Shown: piece by piece, positions 30,509-43,238 of the stretch | Layout of the letters: every line of letters starts with the position of its first letter | Numbering within the stretch: position 1 is the first letter of the stretch | Assembly: GCA_036674765.1 (NCBI GenBank) | Contig: JARVKI010000047.1 | Coordinates: forward strand, 62,001-126,000 | Source of the DNA: Seiridium cupressi | Lineage: Eukaryota; Ascomycota; Sordariomycetes; Amphisphaeriales; Sporocadaceae | Reading direction: 5' to 3' | Length of the DNA: 64,000 nucleotides | The notes under the pieces: generated by a model | Told to the model about the DNA's origin: nothing | Database searches by the model: none | Seen by the model: the letters and a program-made list of their open reading frames with translations, nothing else | Position numbers and translations under genes: made by a program

Positions 30509-32800
30509 CTAAGTGGCAACTTTGATGTAAGTCTTCTCCATAATGAACATTGAGTTTTCTCTCAACTTAACGGTCTGCACCTCAACCGCTCCAGAACCGT
30601 CTTGAGTCAGAACCAGATGGGTTGTACCGTCATCGTACTCGTAGATTTGGAATTGACCACTCGCCTGGTCAACATCAGGTGCAGTCGACACCTTTGCGCC
30701 TCCGCTTCGGGTATATTGATATCGACCATCAGCCGTGAATTTCAACTCCTTTGTTTCAGAGGCGCAACCGTCGCCAAGGTCGATAAGCAATATCTCGTCC
30801 TCATATCTCCACTTACCCAGCAGCTTCTCGGGGGCCAATTTGCATATCGTCGAGCGATCTAGCCAGGTGATGGAAGATACCATAGACCAGGCTATCATTT
30901 TGGCCGTGTCCAGATGCTGCGCCGGCGTAAAGCACGACAGTGCTAGCCCGTGTCCGTATGGCGATTGAATTATAACTTGGTACATGGAAGGCACCATGCC
31001 GTCCTCGTCTGCTTCGTTGAAGCAAAGAGCGCACGCCACGCTCACACCACCACAGGGTATCCCAAAGTCTATCATAGAGCAAGGCTCCAGAACCGTCGTT
31101 TCGTCGTTTGACTTTAGTCCTTGCAATGACACCATTCCGTGCAACACTTGCTCACCAGTGTACAACAATCTGATTTCACAGTGTCCTGACAGGGCCACCA
31201 AGTTCCCAACGAGCAAGTTACATCCAATTGAGTGGAAACCCGTATTTAGTGGCAGCACTATATCATCAAGACCAAACGCTGGCACTCTTTGACGGGTCCA
31301 ATGCCTTGGCTCCGAGGAGTTCGGCTGGGGGGCCGATTGTGGGTGAGGAGTAGAAGACGTTGAAGCACCTGAATTTGATGGCATCGCAGATTGCGCTCCT
31401 TGTGACTGCCCTTGAGAAAACTGCGCCCCAGCAGCTGATTCGGGGTCTGGTGTCTGAGCATCGGCTGGGAATTGTCCTTGAGAATTGGCAGGCTGGGAAT
31501 CATACGCAGCAAGATTTGCCAATGCCGCAGCTTGGGCCGCTTGTTGTTGCTCCATCATGGCGTTCATCAGCTGCAAGGAAAAGTCCTGGCTAGATTGTGC
31601 TGCCGCCAAGATATCCATTATAGCATTTTGAGACGACGGAATTTGCGTGTTGTTGTTCATATTGGCCAATAGCGCTGCGATGGCAGGGGCGGATTGTTGT
31701 TGCAGCAGCGAGGCTATGGCTGACGTACTTGTGTCTGCGAGCCCATCCTGTGACATAGTTGCCAAATACGCACTGGAATCCATGCCTTCAGTGAAGGATG
31801 GGATCGTGGTTGCGGACTGATTGAGGGCTGCCAGTAAAGGGTTTACATCCGCACTGGTATCGGCTGAATCGTTGACAGCCACCTGCGCGACAGCCCCTAG
31901 TATCGAAGCAAAATTGCCAAAGCCACCTGGAGCTTGATTGGAAGCAAGAACGCCGTTGGCCGCAGCTTGACCGGCTAGCACTCCTGTGAGTCCCATGTTC
32001 GCAGCACCAGGTTTCTGGTTCACTGCTTGGCTGATCTGATATGCCGCAGCGAAATCTGGATTAATCGCAGATATCACCGGCATCAGCGGATCGATGACCT
32101 TGCCTAGTTTGTCATTAGCCATGACCAGAAACTCCTTGCTGTTTTCGTAAGCCTTCTTTGCCGTCTCCTTATTCCAGTACTTGTTGACTGCCTCCTTGCT
32201 CCACGTGGAAAGTCTCACTGTATTTGATGATACAGGTGAATACGGGGACCCTGCAAAGCCAGAGCCCACCGACGGGCCCATCCGTGATCGCGGCGAGGAA
32301 GCAGGTGCCTGAGTTGAGGTTGAGCCAGTCTGTGTAGTATCGTACAATGGGTAAGGGGGCCGAGCTCCTTTTGAGGGATCATACGGTGCCGCTATTGCGT
32401 GCGAGAAGTTTGGCTGCGGACTCACTTGCGCCGAAAGAGGCGGTGTTGGCAATGGGTTGGTTTCTGGGGGCGGTGGGTAGAAAGATGCTTCACTCAAAAA
32501 TTGTTGGTTACTTCGAAACGATACAGGACTCGCGGAAGGAGGCGGAGTTGGAAAGCCCACATCGTCGGTAGGGATGGGTTCACGACTCTCGCCTTGCACA
32601 CAGGAGTCAACTGCGACTTGCTGCGCGGGAATTTGATTTGCTTTGACATCTTGGTTCGCCAATGACTGAGCCAAACTTTGGCACAGTGGTGAAGAAACTG
32701 ACGGGAGTGATGCCTGCGATGTTGTCTTCTGATAGTTTTGCATTACTGGCCGCCGTTTAATAGTGAAGGCAGCGCCTTCCGCCGGTTTTGTAGGATTCAT
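30509..32800 (-). CDS. Large Q/A/P-rich hypothetical protein with a conserved-looking C-terminus
   Basis: A single-exon 763-aa protein. Residues about 1-200 are Pro/Ser/Thr-rich and disordered. Residues about 205-280 form a helical, charged segment (WSKEAVNKYWNKETAKKAYENSK start). Residues 280-500 are Ala/Gln/Ser-rich with LLQQQ and MEQQQAAQAAALA runs, prion-like in composition. The last 240 residues look globular, with LPLNTGFHSIGCNLLVGN, a Cys-containing core (CGGVSVACALCF) and a beta-rich end resembling a small sheet domain (LLGKWRYEDEILLIDLG, FTADGRYQYT). I do not recognise the family, and no signal peptide or membrane segment is seen. The start at 32800 begins the only long frame. Confidence 0.6.
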   Translation of the reverse strand: MNPTKPAEGAAFTIKRRPVMQNYQKTTSQASLPSVSSPLCQSLAQSLANQDVKANQIPAQQVAVDSCVQGESREPIPTDDVGFPTPPPSASPVSFRSNQQFLSEASFYPPPPETNPLPTPPLSAQVSPQPNFSHAIAAPYDPSKGARPPYPLYDTTQTGSTSTQAPASSPRSRMGPSVGSGFAGSPYSPVSSNTVRLSTWSKEAVNKYWNKETAKKAYENSKEFLVMANDKLGKVIDPLMPVISAINPDFAAAYQISQAVNQKPGAANMGLTGVLAGQAAANGVLASNQAPGGFGNFASILGAVAQVAVNDSADTSADVNPLLAALNQSATTIPSFTEGMDSSAYLATMSQDGLADTSTSAIASLLQQQSAPAIAALLANMNNNTQIPSSQNAIMDILAAAQSSQDFSLQLMNAMMEQQQAAQAAALANLAAYDSQPANSQGQFPADAQTPDPESAAGAQFSQGQSQGAQSAMPSNSGASTSSTPHPQSAPQPNSSEPRHWTRQRVPAFGLDDIVLPLNTGFHSIGCNLLVGNLVALSGHCEIRLLYTGEQVLHGMVSLQGLKSNDETTVLEPCSMIDFGIPCGGVSVACALCFNEADEDGMVPSMYQVIIQSPYGHGLALSCFTPAQHLDTAKMIAWSMVSSITWLDRSTICKLAPEKLLGKWRYEDEILLIDLGDGCASETKELKFTADGRYQYTRSGGAKVSTAPDVDQASGQFQIYEYDDGTTHLVLTQDGSGAVEVQTVKLRENSMFIMEKTYIKVAT

Positions 32801-33391
32801 CCTTGAATTGTATTATTAGGCATGATAAAACATGATGAATTATAATGAACTGGAGAACTGGGCTACATCACGATTAAATATAGCCGCAGGATATATATAA
32901 AGTCGGTGGCTTGACATTGAGATGGTGGGAGTACAATCAAGGCCTCCCGGTGCCAGCGCATGACATGTCAATATTTGGGCCAAACTAGGATCGAGTCAGC
33001 CTTGATAGGGCATACAACCACTTATGGAAGCAATGTTGGAGGCATGCTAAACGGTCGTTCATACGATAATGGTAACGTGCTGGGACAACAGCCGTTCGCT
33101 AGCTGCATGAGCTGAACAGCCCATGTCTAATAAAACTTGGCATCCAAGCCCGGTCTTTCACAGTCGTATTGGCTGGCTCCATCACACCTTGGGCCGGGAA
33201 ATACATCAGCCTCGGAATTGTTTCCGCAGCCGCTGCTTTGGGTGGGCAGTTCGCAACTGTAACTGCTCGCAGCAGTCTTACAGCTCGAAAAGTCACGTCG
33301 CGAGTCCAGTTGATTTCCATCAAGATCAGATGTGTGATTGAAATAATTCGTCGACGCTATTGATATTGCATATGTGGACGGCTTATATTCA
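32801..33391. other. Intergenic between the Q/A-rich gene 5' end and SRP receptor 3' end
   Basis: About 590 bases. A TATATATAAA stretch near 32890 lies about 95 bases upstream of the minus-strand start and could be a TATA-like element for it. No gene is seen. Confidence 0.4.
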
Positions 33392-35483
33392 TTAGTTATT
33401 ACTCAATAACTTTTTGACAGCCCATTTGACCGAGAAACTTCTGATATCTTCGTAGTGCTGACCAACACCAACAAACAAAACTGGGACATTCGTCGCATGC
33501 ACAATACTGACTATCGTGCCCACCATATCTCCCACGGTATCGCATTTTGATATGATGAATCCATCGAGGGTCCTGTCTTGACCGAAGGACGCGTTGAAGT
33601 TTTGTGCTTGCGCAACAGAATCATTGCCGACCAGAGCCTATGTCGGAAACTTAGTAAATAGACAAGCACTATTCACGCTAGGGGAACTCACCTCTCCAAC
33701 CATCAGAATCTTGTCAGGGTTAGCAAATTTGGCAAACTTCTCCAAGTTCGACATCAGTCTTTGGTCATTATGCCGCCTTCCTGCCGTGTCGATCAACACA
33801 ACATCGAAACCCTCGTTCGCGGCAGTGCGGACGGCATCTCTAGCAACTGTTGCGGCATCACCGCCGTAACCCTTTTCGAAGAGCTCCACCTCGCCGCCTT
33901 CACGCTTCGTGAGTTCCTTGAGGTTCCGTACGTGAACTTTCAATTGCTCCACAGCACCTGAACGGAATGTGTCTCCAGCAACAACCAGCACTTTGTACTT
34001 GTTCTCCAGCAGGAAGAAGCATATTTTTGAAAGGTTTGTCGACTTTCCAACGCCGTTGACGCCCACAACCGAGATGACGTACGGTCGCGGCTTGGTCAAC
34101 GACAAAGCTGATGGTCGCGTTACGGCGTCGACTTCGCGAAGTAGATCCAGCGAAGAAGTAGGCGTAAGCATCTTAGTCAGCGATGCCTCCATAGCCTTGG
34201 CAATGCGTGCATCAATGGATTCAAAGCTTCCGGTTTTCAGGCCAATGAGCTCATGCTCGACACTGTCACGTAACCGGACCGCAGCCTCTGGGGCTACATT
34301 CTTCTTGATCAGATGCTCCTTCATACCGTCCATGGGCTTCTTGAGATCGTCTTTCGTAAGAGTCTTGCCACCAACAACGTTACGGAACAGGCCGCTGATG
34401 GAGCTGAAGCCTGCGCCGACTAGACCACCACTACCAGAGTGGACATCATGCTTTGACTGCGCCGAAGCAAGGATATCGTTGACTTCATCGTCGAGGTCCT
34501 TGAGCACAAATTGCCCCTTGGACGTCTTCGTGCCCCAGGTGGATGAGTCGATTCCTTCTATCGCGGTGGAGCGCCCTTCCGCCTCGCTCTCGCTTGTTGG
34601 CCCATTGGTGTTGGTTGAGTAATCCAGCTGCGTATCATCTTCTTCGCTAGCAAAGCCGTCGGCATTCCACCTCCGCCCCTTCTTTGGCGCTTTCTTGGCC
34701 TTCCGAGCCGGGCCCTCGTCACCCGACGACACTGGCGCAGAGCTGTTTTGCATCTTTCTTGCCCTCCGTGACATCTTCCCCAAAGGACCACCTTTCCCAA
34801 CAACCAGGTGACTGCCTCCTGGTGTGGAGGGCCTGGAACTCGAAGGTGTTGCAGTTGGGGACGAGTCGACGGTGGATGCGACAACGGGGGTGTCGTCCTG
34901 AAGCCGTGTTCGATGTTTGAGACCCGGCGGCAGTGGCGGTTCATCGCCCAGGTTACCAGATATGCTCTCATCCTCCGAGGTAAGGGTAGTCAATGGTGCC
35001 TGATTGCCTTTTGTAGTCGCAGCCGACTCCAGTTGTCTGACTTGCTGATCGAAGTACTCGTCGAACTTGTGACAGTGCACCAGGGTGGTGTTCGGCTTCT
35101 TCAATTGGTCGCCGTATAAATCTACGAAAATGGTCTTGAGGTTGTCGACAAGCTTGTCGATCCACGACAGATGCAGCAGCGATCGGTAGACAGCCTAGGA
35201 AATACGTCTTAGTATAGGGGAGACAGTCGGTGCGACGGGTTGTCCTCACGACAAATATAACACCAATCTCCTTGGACAAAGTCCATTTTAGTGTGTGCTG
35301 TTCCGCCTTGTATGGGGGATTGCTGGCAGTTGGCAGGTCGTCTTTAGCACCGGCGACTGCGCCTTTCTCCTCGATAAAAACATCCGTGATGAAGTTGTTG
35401 ATTATCGAGGGGCTGACAGTCGCATACGATCGTGACCAGAGAACGACACCGGAGGTGGTCAAGATCTCGAACGTGTCCAACAT
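33392..35483 (-). CDS. SRP101: Signal recognition particle receptor subunit alpha (SR-alpha)
   Basis: The docking GTPase on the ER membrane that receives SRP-ribosome complexes. Exons 35483-35250, 35194-33692 and 33637-33392 give 660 aa. The N-terminal SRX/longin-like domain starts MLDTFEILTTSGVVLWS and binds SR-beta. A charged, disordered linker follows, then the four-helix N domain and the G domain. The GTPase motifs are all visible: GVNGVGKST (G1, near residue 450), DTFRSGA (G2), DTAGRR (G3), SKCDT (G4) and the closing GVGQHYEDI. Introns of 55 and 54 bases have gtgag donors and tag acceptors. It is head to head with YIF1, so two secretory-pathway genes share a promoter region. Confidence 0.93.
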
Positions 35484-36029
35484 GGCGGCGAGCGAACCAT
35501 GTACGAGCTAGGAGCAAAGCAAAGTTGAGTTGCGGACCTTGAACGCTTTGCACCACGAAATGCACGATGAGGTAGCGCTTCCTTTTCGCAAAGGAGGGCA
35601 GAAAGGTGGCAGCTCCCGCCGACGTTATCGGAGCAGGGGTACGTACCCCCTTAGGCGCCAGGCGCATGATAGCTACAGTTATAATCCGGGACGGACGTTG
35701 TTGCGGCTTCCCAACAAGCACAGTACATACAGCACAGCACAGACCAGGCCATAGCCAAGGCCAAGCCACCGTAAGACTTTACTCCGTAGCGCAGCTCCCC
35801 AAGCTCTAGCGCATGCGGGCAGCGGATTGGACAGCTCACTACGAGAGTTCATTAAAACACATTACCAAAATTCACTGCTTAACACACAGCTTCTGCCTTG
35901 GAGCACCCACCATCTAACCTCCCCAGCACCGAGGCTCCCTGATCTCTCTGGCCGCACCTACTCGCTCAGCCCATAGCAGTATATCCCCCCGACTCCTGCG
36001 CTCTTCCAACCTTCCAAGTTGCAGCCACG
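35484..36029. promoter_or_regulatory. Shared divergent promoter, SR-alpha / YIF1
   Basis: 546 bases between two start codons pointing apart. Both genes serve the early secretory pathway, so coordinated control is plausible but only inferred. The sequence near 35880-36010 is C-rich, as in a transcription-start region. Confidence 0.5.
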
Positions 36030-37160
36030 ATGCAGCGCCAAAACTACGGGCCCTCGCCGCCCCTTCATCATCCTGTACCGCAGCATGTCTCGACAGTCCC
36101 GCAACTAAGATCGCCGCCGCCGCCGACCTCGTCGCAACCCCAAACGCAGGGGGCTTATGGAAATCCCTATCAACAGGGCCAGCCAGCGCCTCAGGGAGGT
36201 CCCCAAGGGGGCAACGCGTTCGGGCAATATGGCAACTTCATAAACGATCCGACAGCGCAAATAGCCGCTTCCATGGGGCAGAATGCCTTCAAGCACGGAC
36301 AAGAATACTTTGAGCAAAATGTAGGCCGAACAATACTTGTCTGCTCATGAGGCGTCACAACTGACAAACCTCCCAGGTCAACCGCTGGGTCAATTTCGCT
36401 GCGCTGAAGCACTACTTCAACGTCACGAACTCGTACGTTGTGAACAAGCTATTCCTCGTCCTCTTCCCGTGGCGGCACAAGCCTTGGTCGCGCAAGCAGA
36501 CGGTCGGGCCCAATGGACAGGAAGGATGGTATCTGCCACCAAGGGACGATATCAATAGCCCGGACATGTATATCCCAGGTATGTCTAGCGATGAGGCGGG
36601 TGCTCTGCAAGTCCTGACAAAGTACCAGTGATGGCTCTGGTCACCTATGTGCTGCTTTCGACCCTGTTGGCTGGCCTTCGGGGCCAATTCCAACCCGAAT
36701 TGCTTGGCTCCACCGCTTTTGTGGCAGGGCTGGTTGTCATTATAGAAATTGCCTTCCTTCGACTGGGCTGCTACTTTCTCAGCATCTCCAACGACTCTCA
36801 GATTCTTGATCTTGTAGCCTACTCGGGGTACAAATTCGTCGGTGTCATCGTTACGGTGGCCACTGCCCAGATCGTCAACGGAGGCAAAGGAACTGGCGGC
36901 CTAATTGGGTGGTCGGTGTTCTTCTATACATTCATGGCAAATTCACTCTTCCTGGTAAGCTCCGCGTTTCGGGCCCGTGCTCATGACATGCTAATCCTGC
37001 GTAGATGCGATCTTTGAGATACGTGCTGCTTCCAGAGAACTCGAATGACCCTCGTATGCAGACAGAGTCGCGCACAAAGCGAAACCAACGCACCCAGTTC
37101 TTGTTCGGATACTCCTACGTGGTGCAGTTCCTGCTCATGTGGATCCTGACGAGGCCGTAG
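36030..37160 (+). CDS. YIF1: YIF1 family ER-Golgi membrane protein
   Basis: Yif1 forms a complex with Yip1 and Rab GTPases and works in COPII vesicle docking and fusion. Exons 36030-36320, 36377-36578, 36629-36954 and 37005-37160 give 324 aa. The first about 90 residues are Pro/Gln-rich and cytosolic. The conserved soluble part follows (FKHGQEYFEQNVNRW, YVVNKLFLVLFPWRHKPW, WYLPPRDDINSPDMYIP). About five hydrophobic segments then span the C-terminal half, with the family motif AYSGYKFVG and a final FLFGYSYVVQFLLMWILTRP. All introns are 50-56 bases with clear borders. The length fits the family. Confidence 0.92.
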
Positions 37161-37938
37161 GGTGCGCCAATCTTCAGCATGGGGCTTGGGAGACAGGTGT
37201 CTGTATCTAAATAGCAAAAAGGTGTTCCGTCGGATCTATCAGGAGATGACTACCTACGTATGACTGTGGTGCTCACTACCAACTACCAACGCACTGATAC
37301 TTTCCAATATACTAGAGCATTGCATGCAAAAGCAAGCAGAATATCAGACTTGGAAACAGCATGCCAATTTCAATATACATACCTAAACCAGGGTCAAGTG
37401 TACAGAGCATAAATCTCGGGTAGATTGATCCACTGTATACGCGTAAAGTGGTTGATTGGGTGTTTCTCCAGCACACCTTCCCCAAGCGGCCCCTGACTAG
37501 CTGACGCCGATCTAACGTGGGTTGCACATGTGCTGTGTTAATGACTTGCACCTGCAAAGATCCTCCTTCTTTGTGCCCGGCAGCTGCGGGTCCTGTCCAA
37601 GATGTCGGCTGTCAATAGACAAAGGAATCGTATTTGACACGCAGTCGACTGGTCACGTCATCACTGGGTTCATGTTAGCCCCGGCTTTGACAGGGGTGGT
37701 CCGAGCTGCTCAATCGGCAAACGCCAACAGTTTCGCATGTACTCGCTAACTAATAGGTGGCCCATCTCTTATTAGGCAAACACGGCACATAGCGAAATCT
37801 GTTCTTCTTCTGCGGCATCAACCGCTTACTGCCACTCGACCCGCCAAGTTACAGAAACCCAACGGTATGCATAATTGCTGCTACAACAATAACAACAATA
37901 AATCAAGCTACTAGAAAATCACCACTATCATTCTCACC
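37161..37938. other. Intergenic, no gene seen
   Basis: About 780 bases: YIF1 3' UTR, then the promoter of the Mpv17-family gene. A short ACAACAATAACAACAATAA-type repeat lies in the leader at about 37880-37900. Confidence 0.4.
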
Positions 37939-38871
37939 ATGGGCTTCCAGCTTCCTCCCATCGAGGTTGCGGCCATCCAGTCCGCTGTGTTGGCCGCAAC
38001 CTCGAACCTGTTGGCGCAAGTGATTACTGCTTACCGTAACGAGGTATGATATTGCATCTCGGCACATATCCACAAGCCGTATGGGTATTCCAAATGGAGT
38101 ACTCGAGATGGGTGTCGTGTTGACCTTGTTTTCGCAGACGCCGCTCGTCATTGACTGGGTGCCTGTCTTCCAATTCACCATCTTCAACTTTCTGAACACT
38201 CACCCCAATGTCTTGTGGTAAGTCGTGGAGGTATCAGTCGCAGGTCCTTTAGACCCGCAGACATTAGTCAGCGCAAGGTCGTCCTGGAACTACAACAACA
38301 TTCAGATTGCCCCTCGGCATCAAAGTGATCTGGCTGACATCCTCACAGGCAAGAGTTCCTTGAGACAACATGGCCAGCTTATCATGCATCGCCCACTCCT
38401 GAGGCCGTTGCATCGGCCTCCAAGGGCGACGACAAGGCTCTCGAGAAGGAGGCCGAGCAAGGCAGATTGGTAGAGCCAAAGCTCAACATCGCAAACACTC
38501 TAATCAAGACGCTCTTGGACCAGACTATCAGCGCCGCTTTCAACACTATTGTCTTTAGCATGTTCATTCACGGTGTTCAGCAGGCCATGCCTCGTCCGCT
38601 TGGGGCTCCCCTTAGTACTCCGGACCAGAGTGTCAATTACCTGCTCGCACTTGCCAAGGGTTCCGTCAAAACTAGCACCATCAATTGGGAGAGCGTCAAA
38701 GCGAAGAGCTATGCCGACTTCTGGCCTATGGTCTTTGCTGGCTGGAAGCTGTGGCCCATCGTCAGTCTAGTCAACTTCGCATTTGTCAAGACCATCACAG
38801 GCCGTAATCTGTTGGGCAGCCTGGCTGGTGTTGGTTGGGGAATTTACTTGAGTTTGGTGGCCGGCCAGTGA
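37939..38871 (+). CDS. Mpv17/PMP22 family membrane protein
   Basis: Small integral protein of mitochondrial or peroxisomal membranes; the family is linked to channel activity and organelle homeostasis. Exons 37939-38043, 38138-38217 and 38349-38871 give 235 aa. It starts with PPIEVAAIQSAVLAATSNLLAQ, a typical first membrane helix with the Q-SA-L-A pattern. It continues with LLDQTISAAFNTIVF, and in the C-terminal half has the family signature region FWPMVFAGWKLWPIVSLVNFAFV. Four hydrophobic segments are visible. The 94- and 131-base introns are longer than most here. The organelle cannot be decided from sequence. Confidence 0.88.
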
Positions 38872-40299
38872 AGATCACGAGAAGATGCAGCAGAATTGGA
38901 CTTGGTGCACTGCAAAGAGAGTTGAGATGTTCTGACATGTTATGGATACGGCCGATAGATAGAAGTTCCTTAGGAGGGGCTTGCGTGACATTGCCTTGAG
39001 ACATGTTGTCATTTGAAACCTGGAGTTGTCAAGACGAGAGGCCGAGGTCATTGGGACAGTTGGCACCCGTACTTTGCGCAATCAGTGCTAATCGGAGGAG
39101 TAGATACAATTGCTCAGTCAGGATAGTTTGATACACCGACTCAACACTGTCCCGAATAATGTTCCAGCAGTTTCAGTCATGTGCACTGAAGTACGCTTGA
39201 ATGAAGCATGTACGACGAGATTCCAAACCTAATCCCGTTGAGCGTAGTCTAGTTGGGACAGGGCTGTGATTCGTGTGTAGCGGTTGAGGACGCCGTTTTC
39301 TGGTTCCCCCAATCCGCCCTACCTGGCCCGCCCATCGTTCCGATTAGTTAGAGCCCTGCTTCAAGGACTGACTTCATTCATCGCTCCAAAACCATGAGTA
39401 CCCTCCTGGGCGACAGTGAGGTTCGACGGTCATGATAAATACTTCTTTCATTCAGCCTTTTCATTCCATTCTCCACCTACTTTTACTCCATCCGGCGAAT
39501 GGCAAAACTCCCGCACGCCCCGTGAAGGTAGCCTGTGTGGCTATGGTTTGATCTGATAGTCACAGACAGTAACCTCGCTTCGCCGCTTTTCCATGGGATG
39601 GCTCGGGGTATGTCGCGTATTATACGCTATATGATTGGTGTGGCTGCGTTCTGTTTTGATTCATTACTGTAATTTATGTCTTCTATCTGGATGTTATAGT
39701 TTGTACTAGTATTTTTAGCCGCGCATAAACTATTACATAATCATGTGGTGGCAATCAAACAATAGTGATCTACTCATCAACCATCTTATGTCTTGTAATA
39801 ACTAAAATAGAGGTCCTAGGCCATATCTTGTCAAGGCAAGCTCGATTAGGCTTTGATGCGCACTCTTGGGGGTCTAAGTATATGCGTGAAAGGATGACAT
39901 TCTCAAGTTCTGCGGGGTTGCAAGATGGGTTCATCTAGTCGAGCCTGTGCACTGAGTCCTGGTCTCGTACCGTATCAGCCGTCCTACTTCTTATGCCTAA
40001 TACGGGCCTCAAAGGGATAATCGAGTCGTCTTAACTACTTGGATGTTTGGAGATCCCAGCGGCCATGCGTCTAAAGGCTTCAAAAGGTGTGAACGTCGGC
40101 TACTCCGCCAATTGGAGCCGCCGCCCCCAGCCTTATGTACCATGCAGTTCGCGACTCTGCAGTTTGTCCGCCACTGCGCACTGAGTCCTTGACAATTAGC
40201 TCTTTTCTGTGCTGCGCCGTGAAGCCTATCATCAAAATTGGCCGTCTGCCGATAATCATCTTCATATCAAGTTCTTAAACTGCTTCCATAGTCAGCATC
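38872..40299. other. Intergenic, no gene seen
   Basis: About 1.4 kb. Mixed composition, with an AT-rich part near 39640-39780. No frame with family resemblance is found on either strand. Confidence 0.4.
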
Positions 40300-43041
40300 A
40301 TGGTGTCAGCAGTGCCGAAAGGGCCGCCACCGCGGCCCAAGAAACCCGCTACTCTGACCATCAATGGCACAAGTACTGTCATGCGAGCGGAGTCCGCCAC
40401 TGGCCCGACTGAGCCTGGAGAGGAAGTCACCAGGACCGACCATTTGAGTGACTCTATTGCATCGAAGGGCGCAGGAATAGATCATGTTGCATATCAAAAT
40501 AAGGAGACCCAGACGTCGTTTGAGCCTATTCAACTGAGCGGCACAGAATCAAAGCAAGCCATGGGGCAGAAATCTTCAACGCTGGATGAGTCTTCATCAG
40601 GCGTGTCAGAACAAGTGGGAGGCGATGCAGATAGACATCAGGAGAAGACCGTGGACGAGACGGAACCAATCGCCCTCACCGGAGTTGGCCGGACTGCCAC
40701 GAAGGCTGATGGCAAGCAGTACCAGGTCGACGAGGCTGAGTGGGCTTCCGAAAGGATGGAGCCTGAGCAGAAGTTTGCAATCAACAGGTACCGAGTCGAC
40801 GGCAAACACACATTGTCGATCGAGAGCACTTTCCTCCAGGAATTGCTGAACAAGTTCCTGAAGCGCGCAGATTCTCCTCACGTTACGAAAGAGGACGGCG
40901 CGATCACTCTCAAAGCGCCGTTTATGCCTCTGTACTTCTACTACGAGAGCATGCTTCGATCTGTTTCGGAGATGGATTCGGTTCCGGAATCTTCCCTAAA
41001 GGACGTCGAAAGCATGAAGTATTATTACGAAAAATACATCGCTTCGTCACACACTCATATTCGAGAGACCGCAAACAAGGGTTGGGTCTCATATGAGGAC
41101 TTGTGGGCTCTGTTTCAGCCTGGGGAGCTACTTTACAGTGTCGACGGCTTCCGGCAAGGGCAGCTCAGCATGGTATCTGCTGCCGTCTTCCGTAACGCTT
41201 CAGCAGTCGGGGATGAATTTGCCGAATTCCTACCCATGCCCTTTATGCAGATGTTGAGGGGTGAGGACCGATTTGTCGTCGACTCGTGGTGCATGGAATG
41301 GGAATCTTCTCTCCAGGTCTTCAAGCGGCAATCAACCACCAAGCCCATCCTCAGATTCAGTGGTTCGCGGCCCGTGACAGATCTTGCATTCTACCCGGTA
41401 AGATTCTACGCAAACGGCGATCAACACGCTATCGATGAAATCCTGAATCGACTGGAAGAGCGCGGGCGTTTCTGGCAAAAACTCGTTGGCACAAGCCCTT
41501 CCTACTGGTACCATGATGGCCCCGCCACCGAGATGAGGAGGCAGACAAACAACAGTGGGTTCACAAGCACTGAGGAAAAAGAGAATAGATACGTAGGTGA
41601 CTCGGTTGTAGAGTAAAGTGGTGGAGATGTTAACCAATGACTGTAGCTAAGTGAACGTGTCGTCGTGGACCATTCCGGATATAAGCAATTTGGCGAAAAT
41701 GCTATTCTCAGTAAGGTGAATGACATGATGGCTTCTATGTTCGATTCGAAGAAGAAGATTCCTGAGCGCCCCGTCTTGATGGGTGCCCTGGATGAGGTCG
41801 AGGGTGCGCTGGACGACTGGCCAGCATCCAAGCCATTCTCTCAGATTCAGGCACGTTTGTGCCCGTCGGAGCTTTACAGTTGCGCACCTCGTAGTACGAT
41901 ATGGTATTATGTGTCGGTTGCCAATCTCAAGCCTATCGAATGGGGGAAAGATGCTATTGATTCCTTAGTCATCGAGCCCACGACAAAAGACATACTGCGA
42001 GGATTAGTCGAAGAACACAAGAAGAGAAAGCTGGATAGCATTGTATCTGACTTCATGCCTGACAAAGGTCAAGTAAGCACAACTTGGCTTTTCCCCTAGC
42101 TCCGTACATCTCTTCACCGTATACCGTTTCCTTCTCTTTCTAATGCCCGGCTAATAATGCTCCGTCTCAGGGTCTTGTAATAGTATTGCATGGACCTCCA
42201 GGAGTTGGCAAGACTCTTACAGCCGGTGAGTTCCCATTAGCAGCGCTGAATCACATGTGCGGAACTATACACTGACACCTCATTTGAAAATGCAGAGTGT
42301 ATCGCGGAGTTCACGGAAAAGCCACTCTACTCTATAAATATTGGCGACCTCTCCAGCGACCAAAACGTTGTGCAGCGTCTCGAGATCATATTCGAGCTTT
42401 CTGCACGATGGGATGCTCTTCTGCTATTGGACGAGGCGGATGTTGTCCTCGAAAAACGTTCATTTGAAAACATCCACAGGAATGCAGTCGTGTCCGGTCA
42501 GTTGTCATGACACACATTAGAAGTATTGAGGAGCTAACGAATCTCAGTTTTCCTGCGCATGCTCGAATACTACCGCGGTATGGTGTTCTTGACTACGAAC
42601 CGGCTCGGTACAATGGACATCGCTTTCCAATCTCGTGTGTCGCTAGCCATCAAATTCAACCTGTTCAACGACGATGCCCGTCGCCAAATCTGGCTCAACT
42701 TCATCAAGCGCCTGGATGATGTGGATAGAGAAGGCAAGATGCAGCTCCTGGAGTGCCTTGACGACATCAAGCTCTGGCAGCTAAACGGACGGCAAATCCG
42801 GAACGTGCTGAGGATGGCACAGGTGATTGTCATCTCGAAAGAGAAGAGGCCGGGCGCATTGAGCTTCAAGCATGTGGAACAGATGGCTCTGGAAACATTG
42901 AATTTTCAGCACTACTTCCAAGAGGAGTATCGCGAACCTCGCTCTCAGCTCGGAGACATAGATCTCAGATTCCGAGAGAAGAGGATCGGTGGACGTCCTT
43001 CAAATTCCGGATACATCGCGGCGGCGGGCCAATGGGAGTGA
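40300..43041 (+). CDS. AAA-family ATPase (fungal, long N-terminal region)
   Basis: Exons 40300-41592, 41647-42072, 42171-42225, 42296-42496 and 42548-43041 give 822 aa. The first about 150 residues are disordered. A conserved fungal N-terminal domain follows (LYFYYESMLRS, WALFQPGELLYS, and a Y-R-F-Y-ANGD beta region). The AAA module has Walker A HGPPGVGKT (about residues 580-588), Walker B LLLLDEADV (about 633), sensor-1 LTTNRL and a Q-SRVSLAI arginine-finger region, then a small helical lid. This group of fungal AAA proteins is common next to NLR-like genes, and substrates are unknown. An unspliced reading of intron 1 (54 bases) hits a stop just after its donor (gtaggt). Confidence 0.86.
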
Positions 43042-43238
43042 TGGCCAAGTGATTGTTTGCTAACGAGAGTGGGTGGCTACTTGAGTTTTCATAGGTCATT
43101 ATCGTCCCCACACTTGTCTCGATATAATAATACTCCCAATTCCTATCTAAATTACTTCATTGCAGGGATGCTGATATTGGAATATAGGAGACTCGCAACT
43201 TCAGTCGATTCAAAGTGTCACAACAAGGTAGAGGCTGT

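Noticed and set aside
33969..34622. 217-codon plus-strand open frame
   Set aside because: Antisense to the SRP receptor G and N domains.
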